64,000 bases of DNA from Bemisia tabaci (GCF_918797505.1 NC_092800.1:40777430-40841429), one strand, 5' to 3'; positions 1 through 11,599 are shown, counted from the stretch's first letter. Numbers and translations are program-made. The notes: generated from the letters alone by a model not told the origin.

Positions 1-182
1 TGAGTTCTGGGAAAGCGGATATATTCCGGGATTTTCGAGGCTCGATCCGATGAAAATCCATCGGAGCCGGTGATTAAAAATCGGTGCCTGGAAGTGTATT
101 TATGGATTCGACCCGTGGACCCGTGCCTTCATCCCACGCACGCAACACTAGTCAGCGATCGATTCGAGGTGGCGCCCCACGT

Positions 183-326
183 CAGAGGCGGATCAAGCTC
201 CAGCAGGTTGGCAACAATGTCATTTCTTCATTCAACCCCGTGTAGAATAATCGATTTTTGTCGATACATTTCTATAGGTTTAAAGTGAGAGAAGAGAATG
301 GTGCTAACCTGCTAGACCCGTCAATG
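183..326. mobile_element. hAT-like MITE, CAGAGGCGGATC type, copy 1
   Basis: Imperfect terminal inverted repeats run from CAGAGGCGGATCAAGC to a matching GACGGGTC-type end. A perfect 8-bp direct repeat CCCCACGT flanks it at 175-182 and 327-334, as expected for hAT transposition. The core contains the ATCGAT / CATTTCTATAGGTTTAAA motif shared with the copies at 10.4 and 16.9 kb. It encodes no protein, so it is non-autonomous. Confidence 0.85.
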
Positions 327-360
327 CCCCACGTCATATCGTTCCCGGCCAAAGCATTGC

Positions 361-564
361 AAGCGGCATGCGACGTTTCAAAATTTCCACCGCCATTTTG
401 ATTTTTTACAGAGAGATTCTTCAACGAAGCCATCCGAAAATGTCACTGAATTTTCTTTGTGTTGCCGACAAAATTCAGTGAAATTTTCAAACAGATTCAA
501 CGAACAATATCTCTGTGAAAAAATAATGCGGCGACGGAAATTTTGAAACGTCGTATGGCGCTTG
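361..564. mobile_element. TIR MITE, CAAGCGGCATGCGACG ends
   Basis: Arms of about 40 bp (CAAGCGGCATGCGACGTTTC to its inverted partner at 543-564) enclose a core with the second-order inverted motif AAAATTCAGTGAAATTTTC. The dinucleotide TG flanks both ends (359-360, 565-566) but is too short to prove a duplication. Only one copy is seen, and the superfamily is unknown. Confidence 0.65.
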
Positions 565-1502
565 TGATACTTTAGCCGGAGGATGGAGATATGCAAGGAG
601 CATCTGATATGACTACCTCACAGTTCCTTGTTCTGCGGTTGTTCACGCGCAACCGTCCGTGAATCACAGTACTATTTTTGTTGTCTTTCTCTCTTTCTTT
701 GCTTATGTGACAAGAATCTGTCCGTCCAGAGGAAGGAGGACCCTAGATCACGAGGGTGAAATAATGTTAAGCTGAGCTATTTCTGTTTGTGAGCTGCGTC
801 AAAAATTGGATTTGGAGCTTGGAAACTTTCTATAGTGTCTTAAAGAATAAATATATGCGTGAATAATTAATTTCGTAACCTATGCATGAAAAATTAGAAA
901 TGTAAATAGCTTTTTCGTAAAATTAGTTTTTGGGACTGCCAATTTCAAAACGACGAATTTAAGGTCTGGTTGGACATTTTTGAGACATATTGACATACCC
1001 TCAAGTATGTCTCGTTTACAAGTTCATAAAGCGCTCTTTTGTACTCGATCATGGGCACTTTTTCGTGAATCTTGGGCTTTAGGGCCCTTTCCCGCGAAAA
1101 GTTACATTAGGTATGCATATGTCCTTTCTCTTAAACCTCTCGTATAAAATTTTGGCTTATTACGCCCGAAGTGATTCGTCATAACTGAAACGTTGATAAT
1201 ATCAATTTCCATGGGGAATAGAGCTCCTTCAAAAGTTATGGAAATTTAAAATAAACTAGCCGTACCCTCTTTCAAAGTCCGAGAAACTTGTTTACGAACT
1301 TCCTTTTCTCATTTTCGAGGGGAAGTAACCAAACTTACATCACTAAAAAAAAAAATTGGCAGCTCTGTTTGCAAAGGCGTGGTCAGGAAATTCGTTTCCC
1401 GACCAGTACCCGTTGTACGGTGCATTTGAACGGGAAATTACGAGAAGAGAAAAATGGAAAGTCATTATTCACACGTTAGACTCACTACTGCACCCTACAA
1501 CT
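565..1502. other. Unique AT-rich DNA
   Basis: No repeat family, RNA gene or coding exon recognised. Open frames are short (63 codons or fewer) and resemble no protein family. Confidence 0.5.
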
Positions 1503-1624
1503 GAACGCATTTCTGCCAAACGGAACTATGTGCATTAATCCATGAGCCCCGAGACCCATAAGGATATGTGCATAACAGGGCTCACGTCATAATGCACTTA
1601 GTTCCGTTTGGCAGAAATACGTCC
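1503..1624. mobile_element. GGACGTATTTCTGCC-type MITE, copy 1
   Basis: A near-perfect inverted repeat with ends GAACGCATTTCTGCCAAACG and its complement ending CGTCC. The centre carries the diagnostic pair GAGCCC / GGGCTCACGTCATAATG. A perfect 4-bp duplication AACT flanks it at 1499-1502 and 1625-1628. Confidence 0.88.
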
Positions 1625-2339
1625 AACTATTCGGTGCAACGGAGTGATCTAAATTTTTGCTCGCCGGAGGCTGAAGAAAATAACTCCCTCCTTTTCCTCC
1701 TTTCAAGATTTCCCAGGACGCGAGTGAACTAACGGCCGTTTTTGTATATGAAAATTCCTTATCCGGTGTATCTGAACGTCGTGTAACATCATTACGCAAC
1801 AAGAACATTTTTGGGCGACGTGACTTTGGTCCAAGGTTTGACTCTCAAGAATACACAAAGAAAGTTTACACGATATTCTTGGCATTAGTCTGATTTTTTA
1901 TTAATAAAAACCCTCGTTTGAGTCGAGTCCCCGTTCAAGCGGTAAAGTCTGAAATAGTTGTGCGGGCAAGGTATTTTTTCAAACGCTCGACTGACAGAGG
2001 GCACTTTTTACTTCCGATCTGGCCTGCAGACAGTACCTTAACTGTCGGTTTTGCAGCCATTCAATATGGGACCGGCCATGAATAAGGGATGGCAATTTTT
2101 AATCGATTTTTCGAAAAATCGATTGAATCGAATCGACGTTCATGCTCTCCACGGTAAACCGCAAGAATATGAACTTTCCTGAAATTTGTTGAAGATGGTT
2201 TAGGAATCCCAGGTTTAAAACTCGACATTTTAAGGAGCGTTTTATTTTGAGCGAACATTTGAAACTTTCCAAAATATTTCTATTCTTAAGCGTTACAATT
2301 TGGTTGATTGCCCAGCAATTCGAGAAATAATTACCAAAT
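1625..2339. other. Unique AT-rich DNA
   Basis: No feature recognised beyond short random open frames. Confidence 0.45.
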
Positions 2340-2470
2340 GGATTACATTTTGAAATGAGGAACCACTACCTCTGGCTCCTCGGTAAGAGCAGAGGGAAAC
2401 CAATATATGGCATTTATATTGTTTCTAAAATGAGCCAGAAATGGTGATTCCTCATTGCAAAATGTTTTCC
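2340..2470. mobile_element. GGATTACATTTTGC-type short MITE, copy 1
   Basis: Ends GGATTACATTTTGAAATGAG and its inverted partner ending AAAATGTTTTCC. Next inside are the conserved GGAACCACT / CTGGCTC and GAGCCAGAAATGG blocks. Flanks are AAAT (2336-2339) and AAGT (2471-2474), a 4-bp duplication with one mismatch. Confidence 0.8.
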
Positions 2471-3400
2471 AAGTGGTCTCTGATACACTAGAAGATATCA
2501 GCAGCAAAACATTCGCCAGACAGTAGCATAGGAAGACAGTTTTATCACAACTTTCCGTATTCAAATACAAATAAATTTTTCCCTAGACGAGTCTATCAGA
2601 AATATTAGGAACAAAAACCGATGCATTTTATTGTTGTTGATGAACTGATAATCGGGCAAAAAGAGAGGAAGAAAAAGAAAAAAGAGAAGAAAATGAACTT
2701 CATCCAAGAGACGGCCAGACGCAAGTAAAAACTTTTTAGAGTGAGCTTTCTTTAGATCAGACGAGTTATGTAACAGATTACTTAACTACTACGTCTTTCC
2801 TTTATTCCAGCAAGTTCATCACCTCCTCACTGCACTTTTAAAACAATGCAACCAAGTAAAGAGCTGAAAGAAATGCAATCCTCGCTTGAATACAGTTTAG
2901 CAATCCAGTCGCATCTATAAAAACGTGGGAGGTAAAATGTTTTATCTGCTTACGATCACCGAGTTCAATTTTATTTCTCATGCATGGGCTTAAAGTATAG
3001 AATGACCTCACGCCCACTTGCCATAACGCTTTCCACGAAAGCTCGTAGAAGATAGCACTTAGGCTATCTTGCCTACCACTATAGCCGAACATGAAAATGA
3101 ATATTATTCTTTTTATGTACTTGAAATAAGATCGGTCGAGTTTTAATCATCCAATTATTTTCTAAGAGTCGTTTGCATGATTGGTGGCATTTTTACGTAG
3201 AACGGAGGCTTCTTTCGATAAAATTTTCCGGTCAGACTCTTCTGAAGCCGTTTTCTCAAAACTTCATTTTTGCACTTACTGCTCTCTTCGCTATCACTGC
3301 AGAATAATTTCCAAATACAAGTATAAAGTAGCCTGTGGAAACTTTGTTACATTGAAACGGAGTCAAGTCCTTTCGTCTGAAAAACGACGAATTCTCATAT
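2471..3400. other. Unique AT-rich DNA
   Basis: Nothing recognised. A purine-rich GAAAAAGAAAA tract lies near 2670, and there are only short open frames. Confidence 0.45.
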
Positions 3401-3652
3401 CATTGGTGAAACTACCAGACCACGTATCTATTGCGATTTAAAAATCTTCGCTCCCAGTTTATTTTTTTGAAGGAGAACAAATCAATATTATTCCTTGAAG
3501 TTTTCACACAAGTTTTTCTTCGCATAGAGAAAAAAAATCAAGGAATTTTTCAAAACTGATGCTGAATAGTTTTCCATTTAAAAAATAAAGTATGACAGGA
3601 AGTATGTGCCATCGCAAACCGAAATACGTGGTCTGATATAGTTTCATCGTCG
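3401..3652. mobile_element. CGACGGTGAAAC-type MITE, copy 1
   Basis: Inverted ends CATTGGTGAAACTACCAGAC and the complement of GTCTGATATAGTTTCATCG enclose 252 bp. A perfect 4-bp ATAT duplication flanks it at 3397-3400 and 3653-3656. A sister of nearly the same length (253 bp) lies at 39915-40167. Confidence 0.85.
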
Positions 3653-4138
3653 ATATGCTACCATGTAACCGTGGCATATGGAATAACCGTATTTATTTTC
3701 CCCTCCCTCTGCTGCGCGCGATAGTACTCTGAAACTTTTGTCAAATGCCTCACTAAAAACTTACCGGAAAACTGACATTGACAATCTTACACGGAAAACG
3801 TAAGGAGGATCGGAGGAAAAACTGAGGACGGAAAGCGTGGAAAAGCGAGGAAACTGACCGATGTGGAGGCACGAGGCAGGCGCGTCGCGTCGCGCTTCGT
3901 GTCAAGAGAACACTCATTAGTCAAAATAAACGTCCCACAAGTTTAATGCAGTAATTATTTCTCTTTTATTCCTTCCCAGCGCGTCCTTGGCTTCTGTTCG
4001 ATTCGCGTTTCGAGTCGAGTTGGCTGTGTCTTTAGTTCAACGTTTTCCACCGGACGACGCCGACGGTCGGAATGGCTCTCCCAAAAAGAGGAAAAACGGA
4101 CACAGAAAAAAAAAAACTCCGGCCGTGGAAGCCGTATT
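3653..4138. other. Unassigned interval with GC-rich segment
   Basis: A short GC-rich stretch (about 3830-3900, with GCGTCGCGTCGCG) is followed by unremarkable sequence. No exon, promoter motif or repeat can be supported. Confidence 0.4.
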
Positions 4139-4428
4139 TACGGGCTGTATAGGCGTGCCGTCCGCGTTCCGGGCACAGAGGCCGATAGTTCCGAGCGTTG
4201 CACCCGAATCATTCGAAGCTACGGCTCCTGCAACCTGATTGTTGAAACTTTAACTGGCTGTGCCGGCAAGATAAGACAAGACATAGCCCTATCTGTGCCC
4301 TGTAATATATCGATTTTCGATTCTTGTCGTGCCGACATAAATTTCAATGATCGGGCTGCAGCACCGGAACTTTCGGCCTCTGAGCCCGGAACGGACGGTA
4401 TATGTCTATATTGTCTATACAGCCCGTT
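4139..4428. mobile_element. ACGGGCTGTAT-type TIR element, copy 1
   Basis: Left arm ACGGGCTGTATAGGCGTGCC...GTTCCGGGC.CAGAGGCCG is repeated in inverse at 4350-4428 (CGGCCTCTGAGCCCGGAACG...ATACAGCCCGT). Arms are about 70 bp. A second, shorter copy lies at 5615-5766. No clear target duplication is visible. Confidence 0.7.
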
Positions 4429-5292
4429 TTTGGCTTTTCCTACTTAAATCCTAAAAATTTTATTTGAAGCTAATGATCTGTTGTTCTGAATCAAACGATA
4501 CATCGAACCACTATCGAATACGATACATTTTTTTTATTTTTTTTATTTTTTTTTATCCGGGACATTCCCCTTCTAACTTTATTCAGATATTTGTAAATAC
4601 AAGGACATAATGAGTTTGTGTACATATTGTAAGGTTTACTTGAAGTTAATAAAATTATTTACATTGATATCGAAAGGGACGGAAGTATCTGGTTATATAA
4701 CTTTCGCCCTGGAATACGATACATTGCTAATTTTTTTCCTGATAATGATCGATGAGCCACTTGTTGAGAAAAACATCAAGTAAAATTCGCCTCATGATGA
4801 TTAGTGAGTGAAGGGGTAAGCAGTGAGCACTTTGCCAAGCGAGTTCTTTTAGATAAGTAAGGGGCGGTTGCACAGAGCCCTTGCTCGACGAAGGGACAGC
4901 TTTAAGTTGCGTTTTCTTGCGCAACAAACGGGTCGTAGCTCGGTCTACAACTTTCCATTTCAGTCTCGCTGAGTCACGAGGAGATAGAAAATGGAAAACT
5001 AGGTAACCTGTCTTCCTCCGGCAAAACTTCGCTCGCCACATACTAGTTCTTCGCATTCCCATTCCATACATTCCGCCATATTCCCACTCCACGATCCCGG
5101 GTCCCCTTCTTCTGACCACCGGACAATTGCGCAGCTACAATTGGTGGGAAGGAGAACTCCCCCCCCTCCCCTCCCTCGCAAGTGGGAAATCCCTAGGGAG
5201 AACCTCTTGCAAACAGAGTGTTCCCCGCATTTTGACGTACGGCCACCGCGGCAAAAATGTGATGAAGGGGAAGGGGAGAGTGAGATGAAGAC
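4429..5292. other. Unassigned interval
   Basis: T-rich tract at about 4528-4555, otherwise mixed sequence. A 130-codon minus-strand open frame (4727-5119) shows no recognisable domain and is probably chance. Confidence 0.4.
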
Positions 5293-5600
5293 AGAGTACC
5301 AACAGTGGCGTGGCGTGCTTTGCGATATATCGATTGATCTGTCATTTAAACCTATGGAAAAGGATCGATTAACAGGGTATTCGCAGCGAACACCTTAAAA
5401 TCGATTCTTTGCCACGGATTCAAATGGGGGAAAAATCGATATTTCATCATTCGTACCACGCCACTGAGTGTACTTATGTGGGGAGAGTATGAACGCTGGA
5501 GATACCGTTTTTGATTGGCTCGGCCATTAAAGGCTTCCTGAGCCTGTCTTGCATCCCGAAAAATGGCGGACGTTGTGTGAAGATAATTTAGAATGACCAA
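5293..5600. mobile_element. TAGAGTACC-type hAT MITE, disrupted copy
   Basis: The left terminus AGAGTACC (5293-5300) is separated from its continuation (GTACTTATG...GAGAGTATG...TGATTGGCTCGGCCATT, 5470-5530) by the CAGTGGCG element. The conserved AAAATGGCGGACG core is at 5560-5572. The reference copy is at 53646-54051. The right half is missing or replaced by the ACGGGCTG repeat. Confidence 0.6.
5303..5466. mobile_element. hAT-like MITE, CAGTGGCGTGGC type, copy 1 (nested)
   Basis: Ends CAGTGGCGTGGCGTGCTTTG and GTACCACGCCACTG, with the ATCGAT-rich core GTTCGCAGCGAACACC-like palindrome. It sits inside the left end of a TAGAGTACC element. The flanks AGTACCAA / AGTGTACT match only partly, so the 8-bp duplication has decayed here. 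Confidence 0.8.
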
Positions 5601-5614
5601 AATATGCACTTAAA

Positions 5615-5766
5615 AGTTATGGGTATACACATAAGGTCCGTTCCGGGCTCTGAGGCCGAAAGTTCCGGGTGCTGGAGCCGTAGCTTCGACTGCTCCGGGT
5701 GCTATACCCGGAACTTTCGATCTATGAGCCCGGAACGCGGAGGATATGTCCACATAGCCCGTAAGT
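5615..5766. mobile_element. ACGGGCTGTAT-type TIR element, copy 2 (partial)
   Basis: Shares GTTCCGGGCTCTGAGGCCG / AAAGTTCCGGGTG and the inverse CCCGGAACGCGGAGGATATG...CATAGCCCGTA with the copy at 4.1 kb, but the centre is shorter. Confidence 0.65.
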
Positions 5767-7062
5767 ACGTCTTCCATATGGCGGCGGTTTATTTCAGTGC
5801 AGAAAATCAAAATCACAAAATAATACCTCCGTTGTTTAAATCGAGTTCAACCTCTGTCTCTTCAGTCAGTAAAAGACCCTTCATCTTTTGCATTACATCA
5901 GTTTAATACTTTGATCCTACTCACAATGCATCTGAAACCATTATGCCAATAATTTCAGTTTTTCACGCAGAACCGCATCCAACCTAAATATTTTATGGAG
6001 GGATTATCGGCCGATATAGTAAATTCAGTATCCGAGTGAAATTCATCAATTAATATAAACCAACGAAGACGCCATCGATGACCGGATTTGTTTTTAGACG
6101 GTTATGATTTTTCCGTAAACCTTAAAAAGCTTTAAAAAGCCAGCTTTTTTTTTCTTTTCCATGTCCTATATAGCTCGCGTCTAACTATTTAAGATGTTAT
6201 TTATTCATAATGAGAGTGAGAACGTGCACAGAAAATTAATGAACAACTGGACAAATTTCACCGAAGCAGTCAAACTACACCAGCGACGTTGCCCACTTTT
6301 CTCTGATATTATATTTTTAAACAGAAAACTTATTTAAAAGTGTATTCTTTATAATGTAGGGTAAATTCACAAAAAGCTTAAAGGCGATAAAAAGTTGCGT
6401 TCTCTTCCAAAAGGATAAAACACGAGAGAAATATCGGCAATAAATAATTCTATCAGGCTCATTCGGTCAAATGTGCCAATGGAATCTAGTTGTGTTTGAA
6501 TCCAATTTGAAATTTAAAATATAAACTAGTTGCTGCGGTGCAAAACAAGGTTTTTTGAAGTTTACGCAAAGAGAAGGACGAAACTATCCGTAGGCTCACC
6601 TGAATTATATCACGAATCCATCGCAAGGTATAGGGACGGGAATTCGAAAACTGATACATTATTTTCACTTTTATCACTTTCACTGATAAATCGTGCACCC
6701 CGCTCTTCGACACGGAGACTGGAAAATAGTGTAAAGTCTGAGTAACTGGATCCAGTTCCACCCTTGGACCTCGGGAAAGCGGCACCAGCACCACATGAAT
6801 GACAAGTCCTCTAACGAGCTAAAAGTTACGGGACCAACGGTGTCGGAGCGCAGAGAGTGGGGAACGGAGGGCTTGTTAAACCGCGGAAAACCCGTGAACT
6901 TGACAAATGGCGTATTTTTATGGATGTTGCTTGACGCATGAAGGTGAACGGCGAAAGAAAGAGAAAGGCGTAAAAATTCTCGATTCCTGGCATAAATCCA
7001 CGACACCGCTGCCGTTCTCGCGAAAAACGGCCGCGCTTTTCCCGTTTTCCGCGAGCGATGTT
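5767..7062. other. Unique, mostly AT-rich DNA
   Basis: About 1.3 kb in which I recognise no repeat family or gene. Open frames of 70-108 codons around 6486-7006 overlap on both strands and match no known domain. Confidence 0.45.
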
Positions 7063-7315
7063 CCGCCGCGCTGAGGAAAAACGCCGTATGAACCTTCAGG
7101 CGTTGCCGAATTTCCTTCGATAAAACACAAATTCCCTGGAAAATTTATGAGTATTTTCTAATCTTTTTTAAAGCTAATTTTGTACGTAATTTCACCTAAA
7201 GTTCCTGAAAGTTGCAGGAGACAATATTCTTAACTTTCCTCAAAAATAAACATTTTATCGAAGGAAATGTGGCAACGCTCGAATGTTCATACGGCGTTCT
7301 TCCTTAGCACGGCAG
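7063..7315. mobile_element. CTGCCG-family MITE, copy 1
   Basis: Ends CCGCCGCGCTGAGGAAAAAC and GTTCTTCCTTAGCACGGCAG. The inner conserved blocks are GTTGCCGAATTTCC and GGAAATGTGGCAAC. Length is 253 bp. A perfect 4-bp duplication TGTT lies at 7059-7062 and 7316-7319. Confidence 0.9.
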
Positions 7316-7710
7316 TGTTGCTGCGGGGACACGTTGCAACCCCGCCGCTGACGACCAATGAGCGTACACACGCAAACTGTCTGATAAGATAACGTCATTT
7401 TACCTGTCACTCCGAAATCACCTCTCCGCTGAACCTCGCTCGTTTTTAGCTCCGCATAGCGCCGTATTGATGGGAGTGGATACGAGAAAAATTATTTCAC
7501 CGCAAAGTTATTTTCGCCGGGTACAATGGGTACAATTTTTTCGTACATTCGCTGAAATAGTTGTTAAGAGACAAAAAATACGGAATATGTGCACAGATGT
7601 ATGCACGAATGAATAAGTGGGAAAAAATCAGTTAGCATATGTTGGATAAGTTCACGCGTTTTTGTGCTAAAATAAGTAGCCCCCCATCCATCCAGGATAA
7701 ATACGTCACA

Positions 7711-7957
7711 CTGCCGTGCAACGCAAAAAAGCCGTAAACGCCATTTTCAATTTTTTGGAAAAAATGTATCATAGCAGAAAAACTTGTGTACATTGGGACA
7801 ATGTTTTTACAGAATTCTTTCGTAAATACTATCAAGAATTTAACCTGAAAATTTGAGGTGCATGGGTAAAACCGTTTTTATTTTATCAAGTGTTAAGTTC
7901 CCAAAAAACGTGGGGAAAAGCTTGATGGATTTACGTCGCTCTTGCTTAGCACGGCAG
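7711..7957. mobile_element. CTGCCG-family MITE, copy 2 (divergent)
   Basis: Only the outermost ends are well kept (CTGCCGTGCAACGC... and ...TGCTTAGCACGGCAG). The length, 247 bp, is typical of the family. Flanks CACA / TACA differ at one base. It is probably an older or rearranged copy. Confidence 0.7.
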
Positions 7958-8917
7958 TACACTACTGCTGAAAAAAGTGTTCACCGTATTTGGGGGCTTT
8001 GCTCGTTAGTATACGGTCGGAAGAATTTGTCACCGCAGGAATCAATCTATACATAATATAATCTTCCATCGCTTTTAGGCACTGACCACCCAGATAAGAG
8101 CTAACAAAATTCTCTTATTATTCAAAATATTTAATCTCTTTTTACTCATGGCAGCTGCTAAAATTGAAAATGAGTGGTGACATATCGTCGCTCCTCTGAC
8201 GCAAGGGCGTATCTCGATTTCCACATGAGATCTATTCTCCGTATAACTCGAGGTTTTCCGGAGCTGATGCTGCGACGTTCCCGAGTTAGTTCTATAAATA
8301 CAGCTTTTCCTGGAAACGGGAAAAGCTGAAGTCCTGATATGTCACGGAGAAGACGGCTCCTGTCTCCCCCCATCCCCTGCCGGAGGATAATTTCACCCCT
8401 GTGCCCGAAGTTTACCCGGAATTTTGTTCAATTTAAGACTAGAAAGCCTCTAATTTTGATTCGACACTAGATATTTTTCACCAGATTCCCGGAAAAACTC
8501 TTTTACCGCATCGTATATGGATTGACCGTCCATAGGGGGTTGATATGTTACTGTGCATGTTTGGAGTTAATGTAAAATTTATATTGAGAAATCTATCCTT
8601 GCATTAACCTGCAGGTGTGTCACCGAACTTTTTACCTCACTATCAACTTGGCGAGTTTTTCCGAAATCGAAAAGTCAGCAATTACGTAATACGCTCCTAA
8701 AAAAGGATCTACTCACGGCCCTGAACGCGAGGAAAAAACTTAAATTTTTAGCTGAGGAAAGCAAAATTGCGCTAAAACAATCTATACTTTGAAATAAAAA
8801 AGCAGGTTTTTCACTTCAGTTCTTAGAAAAATGTCTGTCAAGCCCGCTACTCTCTTTTTCTGACCTTTCGAGGAAAATATCTCGAATGATAACATCATGG
8901 GAAAAAAGAACGTTTTG
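7958..8917. other. Unique DNA
   Basis: No family or exon recognised. Confidence 0.45.
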
Positions 8918-9080
8918 GGCCGTCCATAAACTACTTAACACTCTAGAGGGAGGGGGTGGGGGTCGAATAGAGCGTTACACTTTTAGTTTTTTCGTGTTGA
9001 TGGATAAGAACTTACTTTACAAAAGCGTTACAAAGTGGGAGGGAGGGAGGGAGGGGGTCAAAAAAATGCGGTAGAAGTGC
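8918..9080. repeat. Dispersed G-tract repeat, GGCCGTCCATAAAC type, copy 1
   Basis: Begins GGGCCGTCCATAAACTACTT and contains two G-rich blocks (GGAGGGGGTGGGGG and a GGGA-repeat) separated by a GCGTTACA motif. A related repeat is at 47.5 kb. Similar CGTAACGC + G-tract repeats are common in insect genomes (general knowledge). Boundaries are approximate. Confidence 0.5.
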
Positions 9081-9468
9081 TCCTATGGGAATGGGGAATT
9101 ATCTTAAAAGAAGTCTTGATGTAGTCGCGATGTACTTGAAAGCTCCTGGTTTTAAAATACAAAACTTTACACAAAAATATTAAAAAAAAATCCAGCTTGA
9201 ACTGAGCAACCTCTCTCCCGCTCTAATTCTCTCGAAAAAGGATTTCGTTGGATCCATGACAAGGAAAACATCATCGTCTGAAAACGAAAAAAGCATACGT
9301 GGCCTTCCGTGGAGAACACTTTTAAATGTTCTTGGATCGATGACTTGATTTTTAGTTTTAGTGGACTGAAGTACCTTCCCCCGTGGGCGGTCACAGAAAT
9401 GGGTACATTTTACAAGTAGGATACAAATTTCTGACTCTGAAATGAAAGCATACACTAATGGTACATAT

Positions 9469-9586
9469 GGACTACATATTGCACTAAGGAGTATTGTTCA
9501 AGGCTCATTTCAGAGGCAATGTCCATACCGTTAGGTTTCATATAAAAGAGCAAGAAATAGTAATCCCTCATTGCAAACTAAAATCC
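9469..9586. mobile_element. GGATTACATTTTGC-type short MITE, copy 2
   Basis: Ends GGACTACATATTGCACTAAG and TTGCAAACTAAAATCC, flanked by ATAT / ATGT (one mismatch). It is shorter than the 137-bp consensus. Confidence 0.65.
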
Positions 9587-9605
9587 ATGTATTGTTTCCG
9601 AAATA

Positions 9606-9741
9606 GGCTACATTTCGCAATGAGGAACGATTACCAATGACGCATTTTAGAAAAAACATTAGTGTCATCTTTTTTCGCATGCAGATACGTGCTTTTATGA
9701 ATGAGCCAGGAAAAGTGGTTCCCAATTGCAAAATGCTCTAC
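9606..9741. mobile_element. GGATTACATTTTGC-type short MITE, copy 3
   Basis: Ends GGCTACATTTCGCAATGAGG and the inverse GGTTCCCAATTGCAAAATGC. The internal ATGAATGAGCCAGG block matches the family. It lies 20 bp from copy 2. Flanks AATA / AAAA are imperfect. Confidence 0.65.
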
Positions 9742-10432
9742 AAAAGAGTCAGAAATGGTGGTTTAATGGCGGCGCAAAATTTAGTCCGAATGAAAGTTCA
9801 CAAAATGGCAGTGGCCCCCGGAAAATTGAGCCCCATGCAGTGATGACCCCCCCCCCCTTCCACCTTGAACTTGGTTCCGGGAAAGCGTTTCGGAAAAAAA
9901 CGGGACCGCACAAGGAAATGCATTCTTACCTGGAGTATGGTTCGGTTTCGGAGGCGGGCGTCCTGGCGGTCCTGAGTCCCTGAGTCCCTGAAAACACAGC
10001 ACCTGGAATCGTGTGTGATAAGCGGAAAAATTTGAAAAAAAGTGAGATTCTAGTTGGCTCGGGGGCCCCACGTCAGCCGGGGCTGCGAGGATGCTTTGCG
10101 CAGGTTCGCCGCGATGAGTTGCGCGCCAACGCGCTCCACCACGCCTGGCGTCCTTGACAGTGACTGCTCCCCCCCTCCCCTCCCGCCCCTCCGGGCCCCC
10201 TCGATGTGCCCCCCCGCCCCCCGCCCAGCCTCGTGCCACATAGCACGGGAAAATGTGGGTGGATTCGTCGCTAGCGCGGAGAGCCTGAAAAGCTGCCAAA
10301 ATCCTCCGAAAGTCAACCGAGTGGCCGAGTAAGATTTTCGAATTTCGGTTTCGGAAAACCGGTTTCGCGGCTGGGTCAAATTACTGATAGAAACACGCCG
10401 AGTTGTGTTACGGGGGAAAAAATGAGTTTGAA
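9742..10432. other. GC-rich patch with homopolymer C runs
   Basis: Base composition jumps at about 9840-10330, with CpG-containing sequence and C runs at 9847-9858 and 10170-10220. A 172-codon minus-strand frame and a 92-codon plus-strand frame exist only because stops are rare in such DNA. The peptide is Gly/Arg/Ala-rich with no domain. It could be a promoter-proximal CpG-rich region, but no exon can be shown. Confidence 0.4.
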
Positions 10433-10831
10433 CAGAGGCGGATCGAGCAATTTGGCAACGTCGTATAATGGAACGAGGTAATAGAAAAGGTCGGACATGA
10501 AATTTTTGGCTAAAATTTCAAAATTTGATGTTTAATTCGTCACAAATTCAATGTCACAAGGTGTTTTGAAAGGAAATTTCAGGGAAAACCGATGGAACCA
10601 CTCTCATACAGCTTTGTTTCATATTTTTGAAAATTTAAGTTTCCAAAGTTTCCACATTTTGTCCGACATCTCCTATTGTAGTTCTAGTGTGCGCCGAATT
10701 TCCTCCGTTTAAACCTATGCTAAATAATCGATTCTTGTAGGAGCATCTGGCCCCTCCAAGAATCGATACATTTTCATAGGTTTAAATGGAGGAAATCCGG
10801 TGTTGCCAAATTGATGTGCCAATTGCCAGTG
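10433..10831. mobile_element. hAT-like MITE, CAGAGGCGGATC type, copy 2 (interrupted)
   Basis: Starts CAGAGGCGGATCGAGCAATT and ends TTGATGTGCCAATTGCCAGTG. The core CCTCCGTTTAAACCTATG / CATAGGTTTAAATGGAGG is inverted. A perfect 8-bp duplication AGTTTGAA lies at 10425-10432 and 10832-10839. It is 399 bp instead of about 150 because another element sits between GGCAAC and CGCCGAAT, a junction that is continuous in the 16.9-kb copy. Confidence 0.87.
10464..10690. mobile_element. GAGAGGTCGGACATG-type TIR element, copy 1 (nested)
   Basis: Inverted ends AATAGAAAAGGTCGGACATG and GTCCGACATCTCCTATTG. The inner motif GGAAAACCGATGGAACCACT is shared with the copy at 21680-21911. It lies inside the hAT-like MITE at 10433-10831. 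Exact borders are uncertain by about 10 bp. Confidence 0.72.
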
Positions 10832-10860
10832 AGTTTGAAGTACATACACTAAAAACGATT

Positions 10861-11113
10861 GAACCATGTTTAGCAAAACAGATTCAAGCCACATCAGCTA
10901 ATGCCAAATTTAACAAGGAAATTTGAATTTTTACAAAAGGACGTTTGTGCAGATCCCTTGGGGACTTTTGAGGAATTTGCTTCGAACTGTGCAGAAAATT
11001 CACTGAAATTTGCCCAAAAATCCGCACAAACGCTTTCCTGTAAAAAATTAAGCTACCCAATTAGATTTGGCAGTAGCTGATGTGGCTTGGTTCCTTTCTG
11101 TTTAACGCGGTCC
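10861..11113. mobile_element. GGACCGCGTTTAGC-type MITE, copy 1
   Basis: Left end GAACCATGTTTAGCAAAACA, then AAGCCACATCAGCTA. The right end is the inverse TAGCTGATGTGGCTTGGTTC...TTTAACGCGGTCC. The centre has the shared AAAATTCACTGAAATTTGC. Flanks are GATT / AATT. Confidence 0.82.
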
Positions 11114-11599
11114 AATTTTCCACTTAATGATTAGAGAGGACGAAAATTCTCGTTCCGATACCCGGCAATCTTCATAGAGTGACAGGACGTCTCTTAAAGA
11201 AAAAAACAGAAATCTCGTTTGAAACAAGCAGGAGATGTCCTGTTGACCCAATGAGAATTTTCGTCCAAGAATTATTAGTGATTGGAATTGCGCTATTGAT
11301 CTGAAAGAAAAATTTTCTCAGAGTACGGTCGAGTCTCGTCATGACGTTTTTGAATGGGAATTACAAGTAAAACGTTGTTTCCAGAAAAACATAATCTTGA
11401 GAAACACTTTGACGGAAAACGACAGATCGCGACTTGAAGAAAGGGAAGACTGTTCCTGGAAAAACGTTAGTTCCAACGAGATGATGAATGTAGTTTTGAA
11501 TTCAACAAATCTACTACCAAAAATTCAAAGTCGAGCAAACATATTTTGAACGTGAAAATAATTTTTAAATTTTCTCCTCAACATTATGAGTCTTCCAGA

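Noticed and set aside
9781..10299. 172-codon minus-strand open frame
   Set aside because: Lies in a GC-rich patch where stops are rare, overlaps frames on the other strand, is Gly/Arg/Ala-rich and has no domain.
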